A stretch of DNA of 61,748 nt. It comes from Xanthomonas cannabis pv. cannabis (GTDB lineage: Bacteria > Pseudomonadota > Gammaproteobacteria > Xanthomonadales > Xanthomonadaceae). The translations under genes and the position numbers were made by a program. Position 1 is the stretch's first letter. The number at the start of each line of letters is the position of its first letter. Location: assembly GCF_000802365.1 (NCBI RefSeq), contig NZ_JSZE01000008.1, positions 1 through 61,748 of the forward strand. The letters are read 5' to 3'. Below are positions 17,546-26,786 of the stretch, one piece after another. Under the pieces are notes generated by a model, which made no database searches, had not been told where the DNA came from, and saw only the letters and a list, made by a program, of their open reading frames with translations.

Positions 17546-20449
17546 TCATCGACGACGCGCTTTGCCGGACGCAATCTTGCGCTGCAACACGCTGACCGGC
17601 TTGCCGTCGTACTGGATGGTGGTGTCGGTCTTGGGCGCGAGTGCGCCGGCGTCGTCGCGCGGGCCATCGACGAAGCGCACGTTGATGGTTCGTTTGGCCT
17701 GCATGCCGGTCCAGCTGCCTTCGCGCTTGCCGATGCTCAGCTCGCCCTTGGCCTGGTTCCAGACCAGCGGGATGCGGCTGAACTCGCCCTTCTCGTAGCC
17801 ATAGCCCTTGCCGTCGTCCTCATACAGCGAGAACTGGCCATCGGCGCCGGTGTAGACCACCACGGTGAGCGGCGCATCCGGGATCTGGTCCACGTATTCC
17901 TGCACCGGGCCGGTCGGCACGATGGAGCCGGCACGCACGAACAGCGGCATGCGTTCGATCGGCGCGGCGGCTTCAATGCTCTGGCCGCCCTCATAGCGCT
18001 TGCCGGTGGCGAAATCCAGCCAGCTGGTGCCGGCCGGCAGATACACCTGCCGCGAGGTGGCACCGAAGCTGGTGACCGGTGCGACCAGGAATGCCGGGCC
18101 GAACAGGTACTGGTCGTTGATGTCGCGCGCCTTCGCGTCGTTGGGGAAGTCCATCATCATGCCGCGCATGATCACGCCATCGCGCTGGTAGGTATCACCG
18201 GCCAGGCTGTAGATGTACGGCAGCAATGCGTAACGCAGGCGGTTGTAGTACGCCATGCTCTCGTAGAACGGCGTGCCTTCCGGGGCGATGTTCCAGATTT
18301 CGCGGTACGGGAACTGGCCGTGCGAGCGGAAGATCGGCACGAACGCACCGAACTGGAACCAGCGCGTATTGAGCTCACGCCATTCCGGCAAATGCGCCGG
18401 GTCCTGGTTCTCGTAGCGCTTCTCCACCGCAAAGCCGCCGATGTCGAAGGTCCAGTTGGGCAGGCCCGACAGCGCCATGTTCACGCCACCGGAAATCTGC
18501 TCGCGGAGGTCATCCCAGCGCGAGACGATGTCGCCGCTCCACACCGCCACCGCGTTGCGCTGCGTGCCGGCGTAGCCCTTGCGCGAGAGGATGAACACGC
18601 GCTTGTCGTCGGCCGCGCGATCACCCACGTAGACGCCGTGGGTGTGCGGCAGCGGATAGGAGTTGAAGTACTCGGTGGACGAGCCCAGCGCATTGGGCGT
18701 GGTGCGTGCCTTGCGCTCGGCGATGTCCAGGTTGGAATGCACGTCCGGTTCGTCGGCGTCCATCCACCAGGCATCGAAGCCCTTGCTGTTGAGCTTTTCG
18801 TTGACCTGACGCCAGAAGATGGCCTGGGCCTTTTCCGAATACGGGTCGTAGAACGAGTTCTTGTAGCCCTTGCCGATCCAGTCCAGCTCACCCACCTCCA
18901 CGTTGCGCTTGAACATGAAACCGGCAGCGTCCAGTTCCTTGTAGTTGGCGGTGGTGGGATAGAACTTGGGCCAGATCGAAATCATGATCTGCGCGTGCAT
19001 GTCGTGCACGGCCTTGACCATGCCATCCGGATCCGGGAAGTGCTTGGGGTCGAAATCATGCGAGCCCCAGGCGTCTTCCGGCCAGTACGACCAGTCGAGC
19101 ACGATGTTGTCCAGCGACAGCTTGCGCTTGCGGTATTCGGCCACCGCGCCCACCAGCTCGTCCTGGCTCTTGTAGCGCTCACGGCTCTGCCAGAAGCCAT
19201 AGGCCCACTTGGGCAGCATCACCGACTTGCCGGTGAGTTCGCGGTAGCCGGCCACGGCCTGGTCGTACGAGTCGGCCGAGACAAAGTAGTAGTCGATCAT
19301 CTGCCCCGCTTCGGACCACAGCGACAGGTCCTTCGCTTCGGCAGCCGGCAGCGGGTCGCGATGCAGCAACGCGATGTAGCTGGGGTCGATCAGGTCCCAT
19401 TCGATCTTGACGGTGTGGCGCGTGCCCGGTTCCAGATCGAGCTTGAATTCGTGATTCCACGGGTTCCAGTTCTGGCGCCAGCGGTCGATCACCAGCTTGC
19501 CGTCCACATACAACTTGGCGTATTCGCTCGAATACAGCGAGAAGGTGTGTTCGCCACCGGTGAGCGCTTCGATCTCGCCCTCCCAGGTCACTTGCATGCG
19601 GCTGTTCTTGTCCTTGGTGATCGCCTTTTTCGGATACTTGGGCAGATCGCTCAGGTACTGGTAGTTCACCTCGCTCTCGCGGCGTTCGAGGATTTGCTTG
19701 CCGTTGATCGCATAGCGTGCGGTGAGCGCGCCGGCCTTGCCCTTGGCGTCGTACAACTTCAGCGTTTTCGGCAGCGGCTGCAGGCCGCGCGGGTCGCCCA
19801 GGCGGGTGATCGAGTTGTTGTCCCACAGCAGGCCGTAGTTGCGGCTGGACACCAGGTACGGCACCGCCATGTCGATGTTGTTCTGCTGCAGCTCGACGTT
19901 GCGGCCCTTCTGGTTCATCCAGCCCTGCTGGTGCTGGCCGAAGCCGTACAGCGCTTCGTCATCGGGCGACTGGAAGCGCTGACGCACGCTCAGGTATTGC
20001 TTGCCTTCCACCTTCAGCGGCGCAAAGCTGCGCCCGCCGGCCACTTCGGCCAGCACCGGCTTGCCGTTGGCATCGGCGAAGCTGACATGGCCATCGACGG
20101 TGGAGACGGTGGCGGTGACCTTGCCGGTCTTCAGCTGCACGTTGTCGCCCTGCTCGGCCACCTGGAAGGCGGTGTCGCCCTGCACCGGTACGCGCATCAG
20201 GCTGGGGCTGCGGGCGAAGTCGCCGTCCGGGTCCGCGCTGACGCGGATGATGCCGCTATCGACCACCTGCAGACGCACCGGCGCAGCGCCCTTGGCGCTC
20301 GGCACCACGGTGACGCCATCGGCGGCCTTGCGGACTTCCTGCGCATGCGCGGCATTGGCCAGCAGGGCCAGCGACAACGCCAGGCAATGGGCCAGCGGTG
20401 TACGCCGGTTGGCGGGCACGTTGCCGGCGGAACGGATGGTGGTTTGCAT
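17546..20449 (-). CDS. GH31 alpha-xylosidase with PA14 insert
   Basis: Removes alpha-1,6-linked xylose from the non-reducing end of xyloglucan oligosaccharides. The 967-residue protein has a signal peptide (LAHCLALSLALLANAAHAQ). An N-terminal beta domain contains YGFGQHQQGWMNQKG, and a PA14-like domain occupies about 230-370 (MQVTWEGEIEAL, LYVDGKLVIDRW). The GH31 barrel follows. The nucleophile is Asp564 in WWMDADEPD, and Asp640 in WSGDIVSRWDDL is the likely acid/base. Its architecture matches the xyloglucan-specific alpha-xylosidase of Cellvibrio japonicus. The ATG at 20449 has an ideal AGGGAG site five bases away; a GTG two codons earlier does not. Confidence 0.93.
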   Translation of the reverse strand: MQTTIRSAGNVPANRRTPLAHCLALSLALLANAAHAQEVRKAADGVTVVPSAKGAAPVRLQVVDSGIIRVSADPDGDFARSPSLMRVPVQGDTAFQVAEQGDNVQLKTGKVTATVSTVDGHVSFADANGKPVLAEVAGGRSFAPLKVEGKQYLSVRQRFQSPDDEALYGFGQHQQGWMNQKGRNVELQQNNIDMAVPYLVSSRNYGLLWDNNSITRLGDPRGLQPLPKTLKLYDAKGKAGALTARYAINGKQILERRESEVNYQYLSDLPKYPKKAITKDKNSRMQVTWEGEIEALTGGEHTFSLYSSEYAKLYVDGKLVIDRWRQNWNPWNHEFKLDLEPGTRHTVKIEWDLIDPSYIALLHRDPLPAAEAKDLSLWSEAGQMIDYYFVSADSYDQAVAGYRELTGKSVMLPKWAYGFWQSRERYKSQDELVGAVAEYRKRKLSLDNIVLDWSYWPEDAWGSHDFDPKHFPDPDGMVKAVHDMHAQIMISIWPKFYPTTANYKELDAAGFMFKRNVEVGELDWIGKGYKNSFYDPYSEKAQAIFWRQVNEKLNSKGFDAWWMDADEPDVHSNLDIAERKARTTPNALGSSTEYFNSYPLPHTHGVYVGDRAADDKRVFILSRKGYAGTQRNAVAVWSGDIVSRWDDLREQISGGVNMALSGLPNWTFDIGGFAVEKRYENQDPAHLPEWRELNTRWFQFGAFVPIFRSHGQFPYREIWNIAPEGTPFYESMAYYNRLRYALLPYIYSLAGDTYQRDGVIMRGMMMDFPNDAKARDINDQYLFGPAFLVAPVTSFGATSRQVYLPAGTSWLDFATGKRYEGGQSIEAAAPIERMPLFVRAGSIVPTGPVQEYVDQIPDAPLTVVVYTGADGQFSLYEDDGKGYGYEKGEFSRIPLVWNQAKGELSIGKREGSWTGMQAKRTINVRFVDGPRDDAGALAPKTDTTIQYDGKPVSVLQRKIASGKARRR

Positions 20450-20598
20450 GGTCACTCCCTTTGAATTGCGAAACAGGCTGCGGGGGCAGCGTTGCGTGGT
20501 CTTGATGATGGTGTGGTCAACCGCGTTGCAGGCAGTCGTCCGGTGAGCGTGGTAGCGGCCAGGTGCATCGGTGCACCATGCCGCGTCGGTCGCATCTG

Positions 20599-20623
20599 CT
20601 GCGCCGGCATGACGCCGGCGCAG
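20599..20623. other. Perfect hairpin between the GH35 and GH31 genes
   Basis: CTGCGCCGGC, five-base loop ATGAC, GCCGGCGCAG: a 10-bp perfect stem 17 bp downstream of the GH35 stop. There is no T run on either strand, so it is more likely an mRNA-stabilising structure or factor-dependent stop than an intrinsic terminator. Confidence 0.6.
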
Positions 20624-20639
20624 CGGGTGTCACCCACGC

Positions 20640-22382
20640 TTACTTGAAGGTGGCGAGCTTGATCTTGAGCAGCTGCGGCGCGCTGGAGAAATTGACGCCG
20701 TAATCGGTCTGGTCGCCATTCCAGTTGCGCTCGAACTTCCAGTCCGTGCCTTCGTAGACGCCCTCTTCGACGCGGTCGTAAATCATGTTGGCGGTCGCTT
20801 CGCTGGCCGGGTGCAGGGTCACGCGCGCGTGGTAGCCGGTGACCAGGAACTCGTCCGGGCCCAGCTCGGCGATCAGCGCAGCACCGATCGGCTCCGGGTT
20901 GCCCGGCGGCTCGCCCTTGAACCAGAACTGCGGCACGCCGTAAGTAATGGTGGCGCTCCAACGGTCGTTGAGCTTGAGCTCCTGCACGGCCTGGCCGGGT
21001 TCTTCGGCGGTGCCGTGCAGCTTGCCTTCCGACGCGGCCTTGGCGAACGGGCGCATGCCGCGCTTGACCAGGTCAAAGCCCAGCGCGAACGGTGCCAGGG
21101 TTTCTTCGTTGACGTGCTTGGCACCCAACGGATAGTTGGAATAGCGCGTGTAATCCATGCCGAACGCCGACCAGCCGATGCCATCGTGGCCCAGCGTCGG
21201 GAACAGGTAGCGCGCGTACTCGGGGCGGTTTCCGGTTTCGGCAACGAACAAGGCATTGTCCGGCCGCGCGTAGCGCTCCAGCACCGTGGTGTACATGCGG
21301 TATTCGGGCATGTAGATGTCCGGGGCCAGCAGGTCGATATGCGGGCCGGCGGCCTTCCACACATCCAGGACGTTGTCGGTGGGGCCACCGCTGGCGTACT
21401 GGCCGGGCTGGCCGGGATTGAACGGGCCACGCAGCGCGGCGTTGACGTACATCGGCAACGGATATTCGGCCTTGCCGGCTTCGGTCACCTGGTCGATGTA
21501 GCGGCCGATCGACCAGGCATGGAAGAACTCATCGGCATCGGCACCGAACACCTGCGCCCAGCTGCCGGGCTGCTTGTTCAGGCGCTTGAGCAGTTCCTCC
21601 GGCACCGGGCCGTCGAACAGCTTCTGCGCCATCGGCGAGAAGTCGCGCACGCTGCCATAGGTGCCCGCCTCGTTCTCCGGCTGGATCATGATCACGGTGT
21701 GTTGCGGGTCAACTTTCTTCAGATGCTGCATGAAGGCGACGAACGCCTTGCGGTCGGCATCCAGGGTGGCCTGCGCATGCGGCGACAGCGAGCCAATCGA
21801 CTTGCCTTCGCGCGTCACCACGCGCGGGAAACGCTGGTTGTCGGTCTTGACCCAATGCGGCGCGTATTGCGGGCCGTTGTTCTTCCAGGTTGCAAACCAC
21901 AGCAGCACCAGGCGCACCTTGTGTTCGCGCGCCTGGGTGAGCAGCGTATCGACGAAGGAGAAATCGAACTTGCCTTCTTCCGGCTCCACCTGTTCCCAGG
22001 CGATCGGCACCTGCACGGTGTTGGGGCCCAGCACCTGGATCGCCGGCCACACCTTGTCCATCACGCCGGGATAGTTGCTGGAGTTGTTGACCTGCGCGCC
22101 GAGGATCAAAAACGGCGCACCGTCGACCATCAACGCATGCTTGCCGTCCTTGCTGACGAACTGCGGCATCGGCGTCTGCGCGGCCGGCGCTGCTGCGCCG
22201 CCTGCCGGCGTGGCGGCGGTGTTGGCGGCCGGTGTGGCTGCGCCGGATCTTGCACTGGTGTCCTGCTCGCCGGACTGACAGGCCGCCAGCGCCAGCGTCA
22301 ACGCAGACAGCAGGAGCGGACGCAGACAACGGCGTGCAGTGGACGAAGAGATCACACGCGTAACGGGGGAATGCATGGACAT
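20640..22382 (-). CDS. GH35 beta-galactosidase, lipoprotein
   Basis: Removes galactose from xyloglucan side chains. The 580-residue protein carries a lipoprotein signal ([13 protein letters not shown], lipid-modified Cys35), then a low-complexity Ala/Pro/Thr linker (about 40-75), then a GH35 barrel. The acid/base is likely Glu238 in [12 protein letters not shown]; the nucleophile is likely Glu382 in [13 protein letters not shown]. The C-terminal part resembles the jelly-roll domain of bacterial GH35 (DUF5597-like). The chosen ATG at 22382 follows GGAG by four to five bases; an upstream GTG at 22397 overlaps that site. Galactose made here may feed the dgo operon 12 kb away. Confidence 0.92.
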   Translation of the reverse strand: MSMHSPVTRVISSSTARRCLRPLLLSALTLALAACQSGEQDTSARSGAATPAANTAATPAGGAAAPAAQTPMPQFVSKDGKHALMVDGAPFLILGAQVNNSSNYPGVMDKVWPAIQVLGPNTVQVPIAWEQVEPEEGKFDFSFVDTLLTQAREHKVRLVLLWFATWKNNGPQYAPHWVKTDNQRFPRVVTREGKSIGSLSPHAQATLDADRKAFVAFMQHLKKVDPQHTVIMIQPENEAGTYGSVRDFSPMAQKLFDGPVPEELLKRLNKQPGSWAQVFGADADEFFHAWSIGRYIDQVTEAGKAEYPLPMYVNAALRGPFNPGQPGQYASGGPTDNVLDVWKAAGPHIDLLAPDIYMPEYRMYTTVLERYARPDNALFVAETGNRPEYARYLFPTLGHDGIGWSAFGMDYTRYSNYPLGAKHVNEETLAPFALGFDLVKRGMRPFAKAASEGKLHGTAEEPGQAVQELKLNDRWSATITYGVPQFWFKGEPPGNPEPIGAALIAELGPDEFLVTGYHARVTLHPASEATANMIYDRVEEGVYEGTDWKFERNWNGDQTDYGVNFSSAPQLLKIKLATFK

Positions 22383-22393
22383 AAGACTCCGTG

Positions 22394-24310
22394 TCACCAG
22401 GTATCGGTGCGGAAGGGGGAAACAGGAAGGGCGTCGCGATTGACCAGGTTGGCGTCCTCGGGGTTCTCGCTCCAGCCGTAGCGCACTGCCACCGGTGCAG
22501 GCACCGCATCGCTGCGCACGGTCACGCGGTCGCCATCGATCTGCGCAGTGGCCGGATGGAAGCGCTGATCGGCGCCGGCAATGCGAAAGCCCTGCACTGC
22601 AGCGCCGCCGCGCACCTGCAATGCGCTGCCCTGCAGGTCGAAACTCAGCACCGCCTTGCCGCCGTCAAAGCTCGCCCGCTTGAACACCGGCGCGCTGTAC
22701 ACCAGCGTCTGGCCATAGGCCACATGCCGCGCGGCCAGCGCCAGGCGATGCCCCACATCGCGCTTGTTGGTGGGATGGATGTCGGTGGGGTTGCCGATAT
22801 CGATGATCACCGCCTGCCCCGTCGCCGGCAGTGCCAGCGTCTTGGACTGCGACTCGCGCAGCAGCGCCCACGGGCTCAGCTCGCCCTTGTCGCCGCCGGC
22901 CTTGAAGTTGGCCAGCTGCACCCACAGGAACGGCAGCGTCTTGTCGCCACGCTCGGCGCGCCACTGCTGGATCATCGCGGCGAACTGCTCGCGGTATTTC
23001 ACCGCGCCGGCCTCGCTGGCATTGGTCTCGCCCTGGTACCAGATCACGCCCTTGACCGGGAACGGCTGCAGCGGATGGATCATCTGGTTGTACAGCAGCG
23101 TGGGCAGCTGGTTCTTGTTGTCGGTCAACGACACCCGCACCGCGGCGGGTCGGAATTTCCAGCCGCTCAACGCGCGCTTGGCGCCGACATTGGTCTGCAC
23201 GAAGCGCTGTTCATCCGGGCCATGCATGCCGCCACCGCCGCTGAGGTCTTCCACGCGCACCGCGATGTGGTTGACGCCGGCATGCAATGCGGACGCCGGC
23301 ACGCGGTAGACGCGCGGCAGGTTCCACTGCTTCTCGGTGGTGCCGACCTGCTGGCCGTTGACGTAGGTGATGTCCGAGTCGTCGATCTGGCCCACGCCCA
23401 GCGCTATGCCGGCCTTGGCCTCGGCAGCGCTCAGGGTCACCGTGGTGCGATACCAGGCGATGCCGTCCATGCCGTCATAGCCGCTGGCTTCCCATTGCTG
23501 GGTGGTCGGGATGCTGTCCCAGTCGCTGTCGTCGAAATCAGATTCGCGCCACTGCGGCATGTCGCCATCGACCTTGGGCCAGCGCGCGATGCGCTTGCCG
23601 GTGGCCGCCTGCGCGGCAGCATCGCGCTGCTTGATCGCCTCGATCGCGCCCTGGTTCTGGGCGGCATTCAGGCCCAGCGATGCGGCATCCATCCATGCTT
23701 CGATGGCGCTGCCGCCCCAGGTGCTGTTGACGATGCCGATCGGCACGCCGGTGATGGCACGCAGCTCCTTGGCGAAAAAGTAACCAACCGCAGTGAACTC
23801 ACCGGCATTGGCCGGCGTGGCCGCCTTCCAGTCGCCGCCGGTCAGGCGTGCTTCCGGCTGCACCGACCACGACTTGGGCACCTTGAAATGGCGCAGCTGC
23901 GGGTCGTTGGCCGCGGCCACCGCCTGTGCGCCATCGCTGGCCTGGGCAAGCGGCCATTCCATGTTCGATTGCCCGCTGGCCAGCCACACGTCGCCCACCA
24001 GCACATCGCGCACCTGCACGTCGCCACCGTCGCCCTGCACACGCAGCACGTAGGGGCCACCGGCGGTGTGCGCGGGCAGCCGGACCTTCCACTGCCCGGC
24101 CGCATCGGCCTTGGCGGTGGCGCGCTTGCCGTCGAAGCTGACGGTGATGGTCGCCTTCGGCGTCGCCCAGCCCCACACCGGCATCGGCTGGTCGCGCTGC
24201 AACACCGCGCCATCGGCGAACAGCAAGGGCAGCGTCGGCTGGGCCAGCGCGAGTGGGCTGGCCAGGGCCAGACCCAGCAGGCATGCGCGGCGAACGAAAG
24301 GAACGGTCAT
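22394..24310 (-). CDS. Xyloglucan acetylesterase-like protein (SGNH hydrolase, CE20 type)
   Basis: Likely removes acetyl groups from galactosyl residues of xyloglucan so that the glycosidases can act. The 638 residues have a signal peptide ([16 protein letters not shown]). An N-terminal beta domain leads to an SGNH core: nucleophile Ser115 in [13 protein letters not shown], the oxyanion segment [13 protein letters not shown], and the catalytic Asp/His in [18 protein letters not shown] second beta domain ([20 protein letters not shown]) is inserted in the core. This layout is that of the acetylesterase from the Xanthomonas xyloglucan locus, which founded family CE20 as I recall. Older annotation calls such proteins sialate O-acetylesterase; the context argues against sialic acid. 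Confidence 0.88.
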   Translation of the reverse strand: MTVPFVRRACLLGLALASPLALAQPTLPLLFADGAVLQRDQPMPVWGWATPKATITVSFDGKRATAKADAAGQWKVRLPAHTAGGPYVLRVQGDGGDVQVRDVLVGDVWLASGQSNMEWPLAQASDGAQAVAAANDPQLRHFKVPKSWSVQPEARLTGGDWKAATPANAGEFTAVGYFFAKELRAITGVPIGIVNSTWGGSAIEAWMDAASLGLNAAQNQGAIEAIKQRDAAAQAATGKRIARWPKVDGDMPQWRESDFDDSDWDSIPTTQQWEASGYDGMDGIAWYRTTVTLSAAEAKAGIALGVGQIDDSDITYVNGQQVGTTEKQWNLPRVYRVPASALHAGVNHIAVRVEDLSGGGGMHGPDEQRFVQTNVGAKRALSGWKFRPAAVRVSLTDNKNQLPTLLYNQMIHPLQPFPVKGVIWYQGETNASEAGAVKYREQFAAMIQQWRAERGDKTLPFLWVQLANFKAGGDKGELSPWALLRESQSKTLALPATGQAVIIDIGNPTDIHPTNKRDVGHRLALAARHVAYGQTLVYSAPVFKRASFDGGKAVLSFDLQGSALQVRGGAAVQGFRIAGADQRFHPATAQIDGDRVTVRSDAVPAPVAVRYGWSENPEDANLVNRDALPVSPFRTDTW

Positions 24311-24416
24311 GCGGTGATCTCCAGGGTCGGCGCGGCCGGTCGGCGCGCAACGGTTCGGCGGGGGATGAAGGCGGTCACGGTACGACAGCGCGATGACGCG
24401 CGCAGGCATGCAGCGC

Positions 24417-26675
24417 TCATCGTGGGTCGCCGTAGAAGATGCCACGCCCACCGGTGGCGAAATACACCCGACCGTGACGTCGTGGGTCGCCGGTGACGCT
24501 ATAGGGCTTGCCGAAGCGGTGCGCATCGTCGTTGATGCGCAGCCAGTGCGCGCCTTCGTCGTCGGAACGGAACACGCCATCCACGCCGTCCACGCGGCCG
24601 GCCAGGTAGAGCGCCGGCGGCGCCCCGTCACGCAGCGGCTTGCCGATGCCCAGCGAGCGCGCTTCGTCGGGCCTGGACAGGGTCTGCAGGCGTCCGTCCT
24701 GCCACCGCATCACGCCCAGCGAGGGGCTGGCCAGATACACCACGCCGGCACGCCATGGATCGGGCCGCAGTTGCGGGCGGGCGCGCTCATCGCGTGCCGG
24801 ATTGCCGACCTGCTGCCCGGTGTTGCGGAAGCTGGCCCCGCCATCGGTACTTGCATACAGGCCACCGCTGACGGTGTCGACGGCATACCAGCGCTGCGCA
24901 TCGACGCGGTCGGCCGCCACGACCGCGGTGTCCGGCAGCCCCTGCACGCGCTGCCACTGCTTGCCCATCGTGGCCGTGCGCCAGTTGCCGCCGCCCTGCG
25001 GCGCCCAGATCACCTGCGAGGCGTCTGCCGCAATCGCGATGGTGCCTGCGCCCTGCCCGGCCGGCGGTTCACTGGCAAACGCCTCCCAGTGCGCGCCACC
25101 GTCGCGCGAGACCAGCGCGCGGATCTCGTTGTTGCGACGGTCGCGCACCGTGCCGCTGCGCACCACCGTCATCGGAACCTGTCCGGCGGCGTCGATGCTT
25201 TCGCCATTGGTCAGACGCGGGCCTGCGTATTGCAGCTGTGCGGTATTCAGGTCGTCGTGGCGAAATCCATCGATGTCGCCGAGCGCGCTGAGCAGATGGG
25301 CACCGGCCATCGGGCTGAGCAGATCCAGCGGCACGGTTTCTTCCAGCCCGCGGTCCTGGAACCACCACTGCAGTGGCTGCTGCGCACTGGCGAAGTCCTG
25401 AAGGTTGCGCGAGGCCCAGATGCCGTAACCGGTGACGAACAGGGCGTGGTTGCTGTCGAACGGATCGATGGCCAGCGCGCCCATCCAGTGCGGACTCGCA
25501 TGCGAGGTCCACGGCGCGGCGCTGTGATCGAACACCGCGTCGGCCAACAGCGGCGTCCAGTGCTTGCCGCCATCGACACTGCGAAACAGCTCATCGCGCG
25601 GCGTGCGGCGACGGAAGGTGCTGGCCAGTATCACCTGCGGCTGTTGCGGATCCACCGCCACCGCGCCCCAGCCGAAGCCGTCGCCATTGGCCGGTTGCGC
25701 GATCGGGCTGATCTCGCTCCAGCGCGCCTGCGCGGGGGTGTATTTCCATAGCGCGCCACCGGCCATCAAATCCGGGCCGGGCTGATCGCCGTAGCTCAGA
25801 TACCAGTGCCCGTCGCGGCTGCCTTCCATATGGCTGGGACGCAGCCCCTGCGGTTGCCCGGGCACTGCCGACCAGCTGCGGCCGGCATCCTCGGAAACAT
25901 ACAGACTGGTCTGCGCGGTGGACACGCCGACGTAGATCCGCGGCGTGGGAGCACCCGCGCGGCCACTGGCGGCGTCGAACACCACAAAGGCGATCCCCAC
26001 CGCCTGTTCGCGCCCGACATGGTTGCGCGCCGTGGCGCCGGCCAATGCCTCGGCCGGAAATCCCTCCACCCGCGCCCAGTGCGCGCCGCGATCGTTGCTG
26101 CGCCACAGGCCGGCATCACGCGAACCCAGCAACAGCACGCGGCCATCGTGCGGGTCCACCGCCAGCCGCTCGCCGTTGGCGCGCCCCAATTGATTGCCGC
26201 CGAGCTTGAACGGCAGATCGGCGCGCGCGAAGCTGCGGCCGCGGTCGAACGATCGCAGCACGGCTGCATTGCCGGTACGCTCGTGCATGTAGGTCCCGGC
26301 AGCCAGGTAGATGGCCTCGGGGTTGGCAGGATCGATGGCGAAGGCATCGATACCCATCAGGTTCCAGTCGTCGGCGCCTAACCAGTCGGTCAGTGCCACC
26401 CACTGCTGCGTTCGCGCGTCCCAGCGGTACGCACCGCCGACATCGGTACGGGCATAGGCAAGATCGCGCTCGGCAGGATGAAACAGCACGCCGGTGACAA
26501 AACCGCCACCGCCGATGGCGACGCTACGCCATTGATAGGGACCTGGCGTGGCGGGCTCGGCCGCAGCCACGGTGGACGTCATGAAGAGCAACACCAGCGT
26601 CAGGCAAACAGCAGTCAGCCACGCGTGTGCTGCGAAAAGGCGGCGCTTAGTAGGCGGATCGATTACGGCGATCAT
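24417..26675 (-). CDS. GH74 xyloglucan-specific endoglucanase
   Basis: Cuts the beta-1,4-glucan backbone of xyloglucan. The 752-residue protein has a signal peptide (AWLTAVCLTLVLLFMTSTVAAAE) and two seven-bladed propellers typical of the family. The two catalytic aspartates are visible as Asp78 in LAYARTDVGGAYRW and the Asp of SALGDIDGFRHDDL in the middle of the protein. Sialidase-like Asp-box repeats recur (SRDGGAHWEAF, SEDAGRSWSA, STDGGASF). The start at 26675 keeps the signal peptide, but its GGAGG lies only one base from the ATG. The in-frame ATG at 26711 has no ribosome binding site. It probably acts outside the cell or at the surface. Confidence 0.92.
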   Translation of the reverse strand: MIAVIDPPTKRRLFAAHAWLTAVCLTLVLLFMTSTVAAAEPATPGPYQWRSVAIGGGGFVTGVLFHPAERDLAYARTDVGGAYRWDARTQQWVALTDWLGADDWNLMGIDAFAIDPANPEAIYLAAGTYMHERTGNAAVLRSFDRGRSFARADLPFKLGGNQLGRANGERLAVDPHDGRVLLLGSRDAGLWRSNDRGAHWARVEGFPAEALAGATARNHVGREQAVGIAFVVFDAASGRAGAPTPRIYVGVSTAQTSLYVSEDAGRSWSAVPGQPQGLRPSHMEGSRDGHWYLSYGDQPGPDLMAGGALWKYTPAQARWSEISPIAQPANGDGFGWGAVAVDPQQPQVILASTFRRRTPRDELFRSVDGGKHWTPLLADAVFDHSAAPWTSHASPHWMGALAIDPFDSNHALFVTGYGIWASRNLQDFASAQQPLQWWFQDRGLEETVPLDLLSPMAGAHLLSALGDIDGFRHDDLNTAQLQYAGPRLTNGESIDAAGQVPMTVVRSGTVRDRRNNEIRALVSRDGGAHWEAFASEPPAGQGAGTIAIAADASQVIWAPQGGGNWRTATMGKQWQRVQGLPDTAVVAADRVDAQRWYAVDTVSGGLYASTDGGASFRNTGQQVGNPARDERARPQLRPDPWRAGVVYLASPSLGVMRWQDGRLQTLSRPDEARSLGIGKPLRDGAPPALYLAGRVDGVDGVFRSDDEGAHWLRINDDAHRFGKPYSVTGDPRRHGRVYFATGGRGIFYGDPR

Positions 26676-26786
26676 TCCTCCGGCTCCCCTCGCGATCGAT
26701 GGCGTGGCCATCGATAGGAAAAACACCGGCCCAACGAGCTGCCTGCACAGCTCGCCGGACCGGAGACGCACTTCCTACGGCGCGTT

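Noticed and set aside
17198..20464. A 1088-residue open frame on the plus strand opposite the GH31 gene
   Set aside because: It is a high-GC shadow of the GH31 coding sequence: no family features, Arg/His/Ala-rich composition and no ribosome binding site. Similar long plus-strand frames opposite xylB, GH95, GH35, CE20 and the receptors were left out for the same reason.
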